NCBI RefSeq assembly: GCF_000515215.1
Contig: NZ_KI911557.1
Location: forward strand, 2,785,741 to 2,849,740
Length of the DNA stretch: 64,000 nucleotides
Source: Methylomonas sp. 11b
Lineage (GTDB): Bacteria > Pseudomonadota > Gammaproteobacteria > Methylococcales > Methylomonadaceae
Reading direction: 5' to 3'
The position numbers and the translations under genes are program-made. This document shows, in pieces, positions 26,141 to 35,890 of this stretch. The notes beneath the pieces were generated by a model. The model did not search any database. It saw only the letters and a program-made list of their open reading frames with translations, and was not told where the DNA came from. Each line of letters starts with the position of its first letter. The stretch's first letter is position 1.

Positions 26141-26453
26141 AGCTGTGTACCCAGACCAGTCCGTCCTCGTTCCACTCCATGCCGCTGTGCATTTTCAGTA
26201 TTAAGTCCTTATACATTGCCAAGTTCGGATAACCTTCCGCCCTGGCATCCGCATCGCTCATATCCCCTATTCTCTGCCGCTCCACGCTAGTTATTTCAAA
26301 TACTACGTCTTCCAATACAAAGGTTTCGCCGGGGTAAGCATATAAACCGTCGCGGCGTTGCTGGGTTTTTTCGCCGGCCAACGTTGCCGCCACCAATTTC
26401 GGGTGACGAACCAATCGATCGATGCTGCAAGATTTTTCGGGGTATTGAGTCAT
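26118..26453 (-). CDS. ASCH-domain protein
   Basis: A 111-residue protein with the small beta-barrel layout of ASCH domains, thought to bind RNA or nucleotides: LVRHPKLVAATLAGEKTQQRRDG near the N-terminus (the conserved KT-x2-R segment), YAYPGETFVLEDVVFEITSVER, and DADARAEGYPNLAMYKDLI. An ATG at 26453 has AGGA about 11 bases upstream; the frame also runs to 26540 without better support. Convergent with the DUF2063 gene and overlapping it by 23 bases. Function unknown. Confidence 0.75.
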   Translation of the reverse strand: MTQYPEKSCSIDRLVRHPKLVAATLAGEKTQQRRDGLYAYPGETFVLEDVVFEITSVERQRIGDMSDADARAEGYPNLAMYKDLILKMHSGMEWNEDGLVWVHSFRRQQLE

Positions 26454-26717
26454 GAAAGCGAATGTCCTTGTAATACTGGATAAAACAGCTCGGCACTTTA
26501 AAAGCCTTGAACACGCATTGCAAGCGACATCCGTTAGCAAGTTCGCAAATTAAATATAAGTTGTGGGATTAGAACTACAGTTTAACGGAGGCTTTGTAGA
26601 TAAACCTACTTTTCCTGCCTATACTTTTTTTCCAAGTTGAATTCAAGGCCACTGAACCGAAATGATCGGCGGCAAGTGTGCTGCGAAATCATAAAAAACC
26701 AGGGAGATTAAGCCAAC

Positions 26718-27800
26718 ATGTCTATATTTCAATTCGCAATAATGATTTGCGTTGCATTGATTTCGGCAGGAATCGCCGCTTGGATCACCAAAGGACGCTG
26801 TATTACCGCCGCCCAAAACACCTTGGCCGACAAAGCGCCCGCCTTATCGATAGCCGAAGTAGAAAAATATATTTGCGGTCTGGATCGGTTTGCCGAGCAA
26901 GTCACGCCGGTATGGGCAGCGCAAATCGATTCGACCCGGCAACAAATCGAGCAGGCGATTACTTTGTTGACCCAACGCTTTGCCGGGATCACCAGTAATC
27001 TGGATACGGCTTTGAGATCTTCTCATTCCACTCTCGGTGGCAATGGCGAAGAGGTATTCGTAAACAGCAACGCCCATTTGCAAAAAGTAGTTAGCTCCAT
27101 GGATGCGGCCTTGCAAGAGAATTTGGCGGTCTTGCAAAAAATCCGCTCCTTGGCTGGATTTATAGATGAATTAAAACAGATGGCCAAGGAGGTGGCGCGG
27201 ATTGCCGAACAAACCAATCTGATTGCCTTAAATGCCGCTATCGAAGCGGCTCGAGCGGGCGAAGCCGGCCGCGGTTTTGCCGTGGTAGCGGATGAGGTTA
27301 GAAAGCTATCCAACTTGTCCGGCGAAACCGGTAAGCAGATCGGCTCCAAAGTTGAGCAAGTTAGCTCAGCTATTCAAACCGCGTTGGTAGCGGTGGAAAA
27401 AAGTGCGCAAAACGAGGCCGAAGCCGTATCGACCTGTAACGGCAATATTCAAACAGTAATGGATAACTTGCATGATGTGTTTGCCAAATTGCAGAGCTAT
27501 TCCAGCAACCTAAGCCATTCGGCGCTCGCCATAAAAGGTGAGATAGACGAATCCTTAGTGCATTTTCAATTTCAAGATCGGATCGGCCAAATTCTGCAAC
27601 ACGTCAAAGACAGCATTGCCGATTTCCCCAAGCAACTCAACCGCAGCCATGCCGGTGGCGTATTTGCATTGCAGCCGATAGATGCGGATCACATTTTAAG
27701 CGGCTTGACCAGTACCTACACCATGGAATCCGAACACCAAGCCCATGGTCATGGCGGTCGAACAGTTGAACCTCAAACGCAAGAAATTACTTTTTTCTAG
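26718..27800 (+). CDS. Short methyl-accepting chemotaxis protein
   Basis: A 360-residue chemoreceptor with a single N-terminal membrane helix ([18 protein letters not shown]), a short linker and no extended periplasmic sensing domain. A signalling domain follows, with the hairpin tip [20 protein letters not shown] and [12 protein letters not shown]. This is the most conserved MCP segment, which contacts CheA and CheW. There is no recognisable HAMP. A coiled C-terminal region with [17 protein letters not shown] follows, as found in receptors of pilus-type or CheY-linked systems. First gene of the chemosensory operon; CheY follows after 11 bases. Confidence 0.88.
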   Translation: MSIFQFAIMICVALISAGIAAWITKGRCITAAQNTLADKAPALSIAEVEKYICGLDRFAEQVTPVWAAQIDSTRQQIEQAITLLTQRFAGITSNLDTALRSSHSTLGGNGEEVFVNSNAHLQKVVSSMDAALQENLAVLQKIRSLAGFIDELKQMAKEVARIAEQTNLIALNAAIEAARAGEAGRGFAVVADEVRKLSNLSGETGKQIGSKVEQVSSAIQTALVAVEKSAQNEAEAVSTCNGNIQTVMDNLHDVFAKLQSYSSNLSHSALAIKGEIDESLVHFQFQDRIGQILQHVKDSIADFPKQLNRSHAGGVFALQPIDADHILSGLTSTYTMESEHQAHGHGGRTVEPQTQEITFF

Positions 27801-27811
27801 GATTTAAGCAT

Positions 27812-28180
27812 ATGGCAAAAACGATATTGGTAGTAGACGATGCGGCTTCAGTCCGTCAGGTAGTAGGTATTGCGCTGAAGGGCGCCGGTTATGAGGTGAT
27901 AGAAGCGTGTGACGGCAAGGATGGGCTAAGTAAGCTCAACGGCCAGAAGATTCATCTAATCATATCCGACGTCAATATGCCTAACATGGATGGCATTACC
28001 TTCGTTAAGGAACTCAAGCAGCTGCCGGCCTATAAATTTACCCCGGTAATTATGCTGACCACCGAATCCCAGGAAGGCAAAAAACAGGAAGGCCAGGCGG
28101 CGGGCGCCAAAGCCTGGGTGGTCAAACCGTTTCAGCCCGCGCAAATGTTAGCGGCGGTTTCCAAGTTAATTTTGCCTTGA
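27812..28180 (+). CDS. cheY: CheY-like response regulator
   Basis: A 122-residue stand-alone receiver domain. Acidic pocket residues are in ILVVDDAASV, the phospho-acceptor Asp in LIISDVNMPNMDG, a Thr in MLTTES and the conserved Lys in WVVKPF. No output domain, so it acts by protein contact, e.g. on the motor or pilus. TAGGA lies nine bases before the ATG. Position between MCP and CheA genes indicates phosphorylation by this CheA. Confidence 0.93.
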   Translation: MAKTILVVDDAASVRQVVGIALKGAGYEVIEACDGKDGLSKLNGQKIHLIISDVNMPNMDGITFVKELKQLPAYKFTPVIMLTTESQEGKKQEGQAAGAKAWVVKPFQPAQMLAAVSKLILP

Positions 28181-28250
28181 TAGGCGTATGAAGGGCGGAG
28201 TTTTCCGCTGTTTCATGCTGTTACTTCAGCCATTTCCATCGAGATCGCCC

Positions 28251-28538
28251 ATGCCAAGCCTAACTATTAAAGACGAGTTAACCATTTATACCGCGGCGGA
28301 TCAGAAATCCAACCTGCTGATGTTTCTAACGGCGGGTGACGATTTGGAAATCAATCTTGCCAACGTCACCGAAATCGATACTGCCGGCCTACAGTTGTTG
28401 ATTCTAATCAAACGGGAAGCCGCGCATTTAGGCAAAAGCCTGCGCTTCGTGATGCACAGCAAAGCCGTGTTGGATGTATTGGAACTAGCGAATCTGACGG
28501 GTGCTTTTGGCGATCAGGTTGTACTGACCCAAAATTAA
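28251..28538 (+). CDS. STAS-domain protein
   Basis: A 95-residue STAS domain of the anti-sigma-factor-antagonist fold. Segments LTIYTAADQKSNLL and INLANVTEIDTAGLQLLILI carry the conserved D-(T/S)-A-G-L motif, where the Thr is in the usual phosphorylation position. Similar small STAS proteins occur in chemosensory clusters upstream of cheA. The ATG at 28251 is chosen; the frame is open to 28188 with poor similarity before the domain. Confidence 0.8.
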   Translation: MPSLTIKDELTIYTAADQKSNLLMFLTAGDDLEINLANVTEIDTAGLQLLILIKREAAHLGKSLRFVMHSKAVLDVLELANLTGAFGDQVVLTQN

Positions 28539-28550
28539 GGAGTATGCGAA

Positions 28551-30725
28551 ATGAGTTTTGATGACCAAATGCGGGATGCTCTGAAGACTTTTGTGATTGA
28601 AAGTCTGGAGTTGTTGCAAGACATGGAAGACGGCTTACTCGGTCTGGAAGACGATCAGGAGCCATCCGAACGAATTAACGCCATCTTCCGAGCCGCACAT
28701 ACTATCAAGGGTTCGGCGGGATTGTTCGGACTGGATCACATCGTTGCCTTCACCCATGTGGTGGAAAGCGTGCTCGATACCTTGCGCGACGGAAAGTTGA
28801 GCGTTTCACCGGAACTGGTCGCCATCCTACTACCTTGCTGCGACCATATGATCGAGCTGATTCAAGCTGTGGCCGACGGTAATGTCAGCGCCAACCCATC
28901 AATGACGAATGCTGAACGACAGTTGCTCGATGGATTAGAGTCTTTTTTGAAGCCGGAGCCGAAGCAGGCGATGACTACCGCGCAGACTGCTGGCGAGCAG
29001 TTCGAAGTCAGCGGTGGCGGTGTAATCGACAGCGGCAATTGGCATTTGTTTATTCAATTCGGCGAAAACTGTCTACGCGACGGTATGGATCCATTATCTT
29101 TCATCCGTTATTTGGCAACGCTGGGTGAAATTATGTCGCTGACTACTTTCAGCCACGCGATGCCGGATGCCGAAAGCATGGATCCCGAAAGCAGCTACCT
29201 GGGGTTTGAAATTGTCTTAAAAAGCGATGCAGACAAAGCCGCTATCGAAAGCGTGTTCGATTTTGTGCGCGAAGGCAGTTACATCCACATTTTGCCGCTG
29301 GAAGACAAAATCCCCTACTACGTCGAACTGATCAATTCGTTGGGCGAAGACAATGCCCAACTCGGCGAGCTATTGCTGAAAAGCGGGGTAATTACCCAAC
29401 GCGAACTACAAGAAGGGCTTAATGCGCAACAAGCGCAAGTACCGCAACCGAACACACGCCTCGGCGAAATCTTGGTCGATCAACAAGTGGTGCAACAGCC
29501 GCTGGTGAATGCGGCGCTGGAAAAGCAACAGCAGATTAAAGACAACAAAGCCCGAGAAAACCAAACCATACGCGTCGACGCCGAGCGCTTGGACAAACTA
29601 ATCGATGTGATAGGCGAACTGGTTATTTCGGGTGCGGGCGTTAATCTGCGTGCCTTACAGACCAGCGATTCCGGGCTATTGGAAGCCACCAGCGAAATGA
29701 TGCGATTGGTCGAAGAAGTACGCGACGGTGCATTGCAACTACGCATGGTGGCGATAGGCGCCACATTCAGCCGCTTCCAGAGAGTGGTGCGCGATGTCGG
29801 CAAAGAGCTGGGCAAAGATATTAGCTTGGTCATTACCGGCGGCGATACCGAAGTTGACAAATCAGTTGTCGAAAAAATCGGCGATCCGCTGATGCACTTG
29901 GTCCGCAACGCCATGGACCATGGTATCGAGTCTGCCGAAGTCCGCGCCGCGCGTGGCAAATCAAGTCGCGGCGAACTCAGATTAAACGCCTACCACGAGT
30001 CGGGCAGTATCGCCATAGAAGTCAGCGATGACGGTGGCGGCCTTGATCGTGATCGTATTTTGGCAAAAGCCATCGAAAAAGGTTTGGTTCAACCCGATGC
30101 GAAGCTAAGCGATCAAGACATTTATAGCTTGATTTTTGAACCCGGTTTTTCCACCGCCAGCCAAATTTCCAATCTGTCCGGGCGCGGCGTGGGCATGGAT
30201 GTGGTCAAGCGGAACGTTACCGATTTACGCGGCGATATCGAAGTCGAAAGCCGGCCTGGCCAAGGTTCCACCATCCGTATTCGCTTACCACTGACATTAG
30301 CCATTATCGATGGCTTCCTGGTGGGGGTGGGTAAGTCATCGTATGTGATTCCTCTTGACCGGGTTGTCGAGTGCCTGGAGTTGTCCGGCGATTTGAATAA
30401 TAGGGATTACATGGATTTGCGCGGCGAAGTGTTGCCTTTTATCCGCTTGCGCGATCTGTTCAACATTAGCGGAGATCAACCGCGTAGACCTAATGTCGTC
30501 GTGGTGCATGCAGCGGGTGTCAAGACGGGACTGGTCGTTGATCGCTTAATTGGCGAGTTTCAGACTGTTATCAAGCCGCTTGGCAAGTTATTCGGCCATG
30601 TGGAGGGGCTGGGTGGATCCACTATTTTAGGCAGTGGCGAAGTCGCTTTAATTCTGGATGTACCGGTCTTGGTGAGTGCCTTTGAACATAAACTTCAGGG
30701 CAATATGCACTTAGCTCAGGCTTGA
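28551..30725 (+). CDS. cheA: Chemotaxis histidine kinase CheA
   Basis: A 724-residue kinase. The HPt domain has the phosphorylated His in RAAHTIKGSAG (His50). Between it and the catalytic core lies an unusual region with two LGEL/RLGEI repeats (about 271-295 and 303-327) like the N-domains of GspE/MshE ATPases. Next come the dimerisation helices (LDKLIDVIGELVI) and the ATPase with N box HLVRNAMDHGIE (about 446), G1 DDGGGLD (about 493) and G2 GRGVGMDVVK (about 543). A C-terminal CheW-like domain ends in GGSTILGSGEVALILDVP. AGGAG eight bases upstream. Receives signals from the flanking MCPs and phosphorylates CheY. Confidence 0.95.
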   Translation: MSFDDQMRDALKTFVIESLELLQDMEDGLLGLEDDQEPSERINAIFRAAHTIKGSAGLFGLDHIVAFTHVVESVLDTLRDGKLSVSPELVAILLPCCDHMIELIQAVADGNVSANPSMTNAERQLLDGLESFLKPEPKQAMTTAQTAGEQFEVSGGGVIDSGNWHLFIQFGENCLRDGMDPLSFIRYLATLGEIMSLTTFSHAMPDAESMDPESSYLGFEIVLKSDADKAAIESVFDFVREGSYIHILPLEDKIPYYVELINSLGEDNAQLGELLLKSGVITQRELQEGLNAQQAQVPQPNTRLGEILVDQQVVQQPLVNAALEKQQQIKDNKARENQTIRVDAERLDKLIDVIGELVISGAGVNLRALQTSDSGLLEATSEMMRLVEEVRDGALQLRMVAIGATFSRFQRVVRDVGKELGKDISLVITGGDTEVDKSVVEKIGDPLMHLVRNAMDHGIESAEVRAARGKSSRGELRLNAYHESGSIAIEVSDDGGGLDRDRILAKAIEKGLVQPDAKLSDQDIYSLIFEPGFSTASQISNLSGRGVGMDVVKRNVTDLRGDIEVESRPGQGSTIRIRLPLTLAIIDGFLVGVGKSSYVIPLDRVVECLELSGDLNNRDYMDLRGEVLPFIRLRDLFNISGDQPRRPNVVVVHAAGVKTGLVVDRLIGEFQTVIKPLGKLFGHVEGLGGSTILGSGEVALILDVPVLVSAFEHKLQGNMHLAQA

Positions 30726-30768
30726 GCCAAATTGGGAAAACGCCAATTACACACTAAGGAATATAGCC

Positions 30769-33700
30769 ATGAGAAATAATCAACCCGTTACTGACGTCGA
30801 ATTACATTTTTCCGAAGAAGACATTCTCACCTCTACCACCGATTTGAGTGGCTATATCACCAGTGTCAGCCCAGCTTTCATCAAATTGAGTGGTTTCACT
30901 GAAGAGGAATTACTGGGGCAGCCGCATAACATTGTGCGTCACCCGGATATGCCGGAAGAGGCCTATGAATGGATGTGGCGAACCATAGAGTCCGGTTGTA
31001 CTTGGCGCGGTTTGGTAAAAAACCGTTCCAAAAATGGCGATTTTTATTGGGTGGAAGCCAATGTCGCGCCAATTTACAACGAAGGCCAGTTGATAGGTTA
31101 CCGGTCTATCCGCTTCAAACCAGCACGCAGCGAAGTTGATGCGGCGGCCGCACTTTATGCTGATATCAAAGCCGGTCGAGTTAAAAACCCCTTTAAAGAC
31201 GGAAAGATTTCTAGCGTATTTAGCAAAATTAAGCTCTGGCAAAAGTTTGTTGCCTTAGTGGTTCTGGCTATTGCTATGTTCGCAGTGCCAACCTACTTTT
31301 TGGTAGTAGACAGCATTGTAGATAAGGACTTTGCATTAAAGGAAAAACAAGGCGTCGATTACGCCGCCGAGACTATTAAATTGATGCAGCAGGTGGTGGA
31401 GCACCGTGGCTTGAACGCGATGGTGATCGCCGGCAACGCACAGGAAGCGAGTCGCCGGGAAGCGAAACGCAACGAAGTCAATCAGCAAATCACCAGTATA
31501 TCCGCATTGGACGGGCGGTTGGCTGAATTAAAGCTGACTTTGGCCTGGCAAGCCTTACGGGAAAAGTGGCAGGAGTTGGCGGCTTCGGCTAACACATTCG
31601 ATGCTCAGACTAACCTTGCCAAACACGGCGAATTTATCAAGCAATTGCATGCATTCAACCGTAAGGTGACAGACGCTTCCGGGTTAGCGTTGGACCCTGA
31701 AATCGATACGTATTATGCACAAGTGTTGGCGATTAGCTTATTTCCCGACCTGTCGGAGCAATTGGGTATGCTAAGAGGGGTAGGATCGCCGATTTTGCTC
31801 AGAAAAACGGTTACGCCTGCGGAAGCAGCTTATCTGCGTGAGGTTATTGCGAATACCGAAGAAACCCTGACTATTATCGACGAGAGTGCTGCCAAAATCG
31901 GCAATATGGATGCCGGATTCCGCTCGGCATTACTTAAAGCTAGCGCCGATGCCAAACAAGCTCTGACATTGGTCGAAACCGAAATTTTGCAAGCCGCAAA
32001 GCTCGAGTTTTCGGTAAATGAATATTTCAGTACCTTTACTCGAGCCATCCAACAAAACTTCGCGCTGTCATCCGGATTCAGCAAGCAGTTGTACACAGGT
32101 TTGGATGCACGTGTGACGCGATTAGATGAGATTCTAAACACCACATTGATGGTGTTGTCGATGCTGCTATTCGGTTTCCTGGCAATGAGTTGGTACATCG
32201 TTATGGGCGTACTCCGTCCCGTGAGTGCGATGACTCATGCCATGACCCTGTTCGGCCGAGGTCAAATGCCGCAAAACGATAGTAATAACTATGGCTTGGA
32301 ATTCAATCAACTGAATGAAGGTGTCAAAGCCGCGGTATTCTCCGTGCAATCTTTGATTGCCGATGCCGTTATGCTGTCTCACGCTGCTGTAGAAGGCCAA
32401 CTGTCTACCCGAGCAGATGCCACTAAACACCAGGGAGATTATCGGAAAATCGTCGTAGGCGTTAATGACACACTGGAGGCCGTGATCGGACCCTTGAACG
32501 TCGCCGCTGATTACGTGGACAACATCTCTCGCGGGGCGATTCCGGCGAAAATCACCGACCACTACAACGGGGATTTCAACACCATCAAAAACAACCTGAA
32601 CAACTGCATCGACGCGATTAGCAGCATGGTGGCGGAAGCCGCTGCGCTGGAAAAAGCGGCCATCGAAGGCCGCTTAGCCACCCGCGCCGACGCCAGCCAA
32701 TACCAAGGCGATTACCGCAAGATTGTCGAAGGCGTCAACAACACGCTGGACGCCGTGATCGGCCCGCTCAACGTCGCGGCCGAGTATGTGGACAACATCT
32801 CTCGCGGGGCGATTCCGGCCAAAATCACCGACACCTACAACGGGGATTTCAACACCATCAAAAACAACCTGAATACCTGTATCGATGCGGTGAACGCCCT
32901 GGTGGCCGACGCCAACCGGTTGTCTACTGCCGCCGTCGAAGGTCGCTTGGCCACCCGTGCCGATGCCAGCCAACACCAAGGCGATTTCCGAAAAATCGTC
33001 GAAGGGGTCAACAGCACCCTGGATGCGGTGATCGGACCCTTGAACGTGGCCGCCGAATATGTGGACAACATCTCTCGCGGGGCTATTCCGGCGAAAATCA
33101 CCGACACCTACAACGGTGATTTCAACACCATCAAAAACAACCTGAACAACTGCATCGACGCGATTAGCAGCATGGTGGCCGAAGCCGCTGCGCTGGAAAA
33201 AGCGGCCATCGAAGGCCGCTTAGCCACCCGCGCCGATGCCAGCCAATACCAAGGCGATTACCGCAAGATTGTCGAAGGCGTCAACAACACGCTGGACGCC
33301 GTGATCGGCCCGCTCAACGTCGCGGCCGAGTATGTGGACAACATCTCTCGCGGGGCGATTCCGGCCAAAATCACCGACACCTACAACGGGGATTTCAACA
33401 CCATCAAAAACAACCTGAATACCTGTATCGATGCGGTGAACGCCCTGGTGGCCGACGCCAACCGGTTGTCTACTGCCGCCGTCGAAGGTCGCTTGGCCAC
33501 CCGAGCGGATGCCAGCCAACACCAAGGCGATTTCCGGAAAATCGTCGAAGGGGTCAACAGCACCCTGGATGCGGTGATCGGGCCCTTGAACGTCGCCGCC
33601 GAGTACGTGGACAACATCTCTCGCGGGGCGATTCCGGCGAAAATCACCGACCACTACAACGGGGATTTCAACACCATCAAAAACAACCTGAATAACTGTA

Positions 33701-35706
33701 TCGACGCGATCAGCAGCATGGTGGCGGAAGCCGCTGCGCTGGAAAAAGCGGCCATCGAAGGCCGCTTAGCCACCCGCGCCGACGCCAGCCAATACCAAGG
33801 CGATTACCGCAAGATTGTCGAAGGCGTCAACAACACCCTGGACGCCGTGATCGGGCCGCTCAACGTCGCTGCCGAGTACGTGGACAATATCGCCAAAGGG
33901 GCGATCCCGGCCAAAATCACCGATAACTACAACGGTGATTTCAACGTCATCAAAAACAATCTGAACACGTGCATCGACGCGGTGAACGCCCTGGTCGCCG
34001 ACGCCAATATGCTCTCGACCGCGGCCGTAGAAGGCCATCTGGCAACTAGAGCCGATGCCACTAAACACCAAGGCGATTTTCGCAAGATTGTCGAGGGCGT
34101 GAACCTGACCCTGAATGCGGTCATAGGCCCGTTGAATGTAGCGGCTGACTATGTCGATAACATTTCCAAAGGACACATTCCGGCCAAAATCACCGATAGC
34201 TACAACGGCGATTTCAACACGATTAAAAACAACCTCAATACCTGTATCGATGCGGTCAATGCACTGGTGGCCGACGCCAATATGCTGGCCACCGCCGCCG
34301 TCGAAGGCCGTCTGCAAACGCGTGCCGACGCCAGTAAGCACCAAGGCGACTTCCGCAAAATCGTCGAAGGCGTCAATGACACCCTGGATGGCGTGATCTT
34401 GCCGCTGAATGAAGCCGTCGAAGTGCTGGCGTTGGTTGAACAAGGCGATTTGACCCGCAACGTGACAGGTAACTACAAAGGCCAGTTGGGTGAATTTAAA
34501 GACACCGTGAATAACACCGTCGCCAAACTCTCCCAAACCATTTCCGAGGTTATTTCGGCAGCGGATCAGCTGGGTAATGCCTCAGAGCAGATCAGTTCCA
34601 CCTCCCAATCGCTGTCGCAAGCCGCCAGCGAACAAGCGGGCAGTGTCGAGATCACCAGCGCCAGCATCGAGGAAATGGCGGCCAGCATCAACCAGAATGC
34701 CGACAATGCCAAAGTCACCGACGGCATGGCCAGCAAAGCCGCTACCGAAGCCAGCCAAGGCGGTGAAGCCGTTAAGCAGACCGTTGACGCCATGCGCGAG
34801 ATCGCCAAGAAAATCGGCATCATCGATGACATTGCTTATCAGACCAACATGTTGGCACTGAATGCGGCCATCGAAGCGGCGCGGGCCGGCGATCACGGCA
34901 AAGGCTTCGCGGTAGTGGCGGCGGAAGTCCGCAAGCTGGCCGAGCGCAGCCAAGTGGCCGCGCAGGAAATCGGCGAATTAGCGGAAACCAGCGTGGAAAC
35001 AGCCGAATCGGCCGGCAAACTGTTGGATGAAATCGTCCCCAGCATAGCCAGAACCTCCGATTTGGTCCAGGAGATTGCCGCCGCGTCGCAAGAGCAATCG
35101 GCCGGTGTCAGCCAAGTCAACAATGCGATGAACCAGATGAACCAGATTACCCAGCAGAATGCTTCGGCCAGCGAACAATTGGCGGCAACTGCGGAAGAAA
35201 TGATGGGCCAAACCGAACAACTGCAAACATTGATGAGTTTTTTCAAAATCACCTCTTCCGGACATGGTGTTAGTCGGTCTACGACCCAGGCAACATCGCG
35301 TCGGTCAGAAAGTGCAAAGCCGACAAGCGCGAAAGCCGCAGAGGATGACACTATCGATTTGGATGCAGCCATTCAAGCGCACAGCGAGTGGAAAGTTAAA
35401 TTGCGACGGGGTATCAGCCAACATGAGCACATGGATGCCGTCACCATTGGCCGGGACGATTGTTGCAAGTTGGGCAAATGGTTACACGGTGGAGGCCAAC
35501 GGCAATACCAACATTTGTCGGGTTTTCAGGACTGTCTGCATAGACATGCGCAGTTTCATCGTGAAGCCGGAAAAGTGGCCGAGGTTATTAATAGCGGCCA
35601 ATATGAAACAGCCGAGTCCTTGTTAGATGCGGGCAGCGCATTTGCATTGGCCTCCAGCCAAGTCAGTGTTGCAATCGTGACATTAAAAAAACAAGCGAAG
35701 TTGTAA
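30769..35706 (+). CDS. Giant PAS/poly-HAMP methyl-accepting chemotaxis protein with CZB domain
   Basis: A 1645-residue chemoreceptor. Order: an Aer-type PAS domain (about 10-120; SGFTEEELLGQPHNIVRHPDMP), a membrane helix (about 157-180), a helical periplasmic domain, a second membrane helix (about 457-480), then eight 91-residue units, each holding two HAMP-like helices pairs ([16 protein letters not shown] and [14 protein letters not shown]). The signalling hairpin tip is [20 protein letters not shown]-terminal CZB zinc-binding domain has conserved His/Cys (SEWKVKLR, CCKLGKWL, HRHAQFH). The poly-HAMP array is exceptionally long and is encoded by tandem 273-bp repeats. It lacks the QFERF-type tail of the next receptors. 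AAGGA precedes the ATG. Confidence 0.92.
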   Translation: MRNNQPVTDVELHFSEEDILTSTTDLSGYITSVSPAFIKLSGFTEEELLGQPHNIVRHPDMPEEAYEWMWRTIESGCTWRGLVKNRSKNGDFYWVEANVAPIYNEGQLIGYRSIRFKPARSEVDAAAALYADIKAGRVKNPFKDGKISSVFSKIKLWQKFVALVVLAIAMFAVPTYFLVVDSIVDKDFALKEKQGVDYAAETIKLMQQVVEHRGLNAMVIAGNAQEASRREAKRNEVNQQITSISALDGRLAELKLTLAWQALREKWQELAASANTFDAQTNLAKHGEFIKQLHAFNRKVTDASGLALDPEIDTYYAQVLAISLFPDLSEQLGMLRGVGSPILLRKTVTPAEAAYLREVIANTEETLTIIDESAAKIGNMDAGFRSALLKASADAKQALTLVETEILQAAKLEFSVNEYFSTFTRAIQQNFALSSGFSKQLYTGLDARVTRLDEILNTTLMVLSMLLFGFLAMSWYIVMGVLRPVSAMTHAMTLFGRGQMPQNDSNNYGLEFNQLNEGVKAAVFSVQSLIADAVMLSHAAVEGQLSTRADATKHQGDYRKIVVGVNDTLEAVIGPLNVAADYVDNISRGAIPAKITDHYNGDFNTIKNNLNNCIDAISSMVAEAAALEKAAIEGRLATRADASQYQGDYRKIVEGVNNTLDAVIGPLNVAAEYVDNISRGAIPAKITDTYNGDFNTIKNNLNTCIDAVNALVADANRLSTAAVEGRLATRADASQHQGDFRKIVEGVNSTLDAVIGPLNVAAEYVDNISRGAIPAKITDTYNGDFNTIKNNLNNCIDAISSMVAEAAALEKAAIEGRLATRADASQYQGDYRKIVEGVNNTLDAVIGPLNVAAEYVDNISRGAIPAKITDTYNGDFNTIKNNLNTCIDAVNALVADANRLSTAAVEGRLATRADASQHQGDFRKIVEGVNSTLDAVIGPLNVAAEYVDNISRGAIPAKITDHYNGDFNTIKNNLNNCIDAISSMVAEAAALEKAAIEGRLATRADASQYQGDYRKIVEGVNNTLDAVIGPLNVAAEYVDNIAKGAIPAKITDNYNGDFNVIKNNLNTCIDAVNALVADANMLSTAAVEGHLATRADATKHQGDFRKIVEGVNLTLNAVIGPLNVAADYVDNISKGHIPAKITDSYNGDFNTIKNNLNTCIDAVNALVADANMLATAAVEGRLQTRADASKHQGDFRKIVEGVNDTLDGVILPLNEAVEVLALVEQGDLTRNVTGNYKGQLGEFKDTVNNTVAKLSQTISEVISAADQLGNASEQISSTSQSLSQAASEQAGSVEITSASIEEMAASINQNADNAKVTDGMASKAATEASQGGEAVKQTVDAMREIAKKIGIIDDIAYQTNMLALNAAIEAARAGDHGKGFAVVAAEVRKLAERSQVAAQEIGELAETSVETAESAGKLLDEIVPSIARTSDLVQEIAAASQEQSAGVSQVNNAMNQMNQITQQNASASEQLAATAEEMMGQTEQLQTLMSFFKITSSGHGVSRSTTQATSRRSESAKPTSAKAAEDDTIDLDAAIQAHSEWKVKLRRGISQHEHMDAVTIGRDDCCKLGKWLHGGGQRQYQHLSGFQDCLHRHAQFHREAGKVAEVINSGQYETAESLLDAGSAFALASSQVSVAIVTLKKQAKL
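32353..34536 (+). repeat. Eight-unit 273-bp tandem repeat encoding a poly-HAMP array
   Basis: Eight in-frame units of 273 bp (91 codons). Two types alternate: one beginning [15 protein letters not shown] (starts 32626, 33172, 33718) and one beginning [15 protein letters not shown], so the higher-order period is 546 bp. Unit boundaries at 32626, 33172 and 33718 are exactly 546 apart. Internal copies are nearly identical in DNA, including silent sites, which indicates recent duplication or homogenisation. The first and last units are more divergent. Confidence 0.93.
33718..35208 (+). repeat. Long direct repeat shared with the next MCP gene (copy 1)
   Basis: This stretch recurs at 37467-38957 (constant offset 3749) with few base differences through three HAMP units and the signalling domain. 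Identity stops abruptly at GAAGAAATG near 35200, where the coding C-termini diverge. It is inside the coding sequence of the giant receptor. Such a direct repeat can recombine and delete the DNA between. Confidence 0.88.
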
Positions 35707-35890
35707 AACAGCAGCTTGCAGAACTTGGGTTTTGGTAACAGGAATCAGCTGAGCGAAATGACTCAAGCAACGGGCGACTAAAAGAGAAGTGGTCAGCCTA
35801 AAGTTGTGAGATCAGCGCGGTAAGGAATGCCGTACTACTTTATCGCGTGAGCGACGTTATGCATTTAAGAACACTAATGAGGGTACAACA

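Noticed and set aside
32353..34536. Tandem repeats that could look like a CRISPR or satellite array
   Set aside because: Units are 273 bp, in frame and protein-coding, with no short spacers, so this is a coding repeat.
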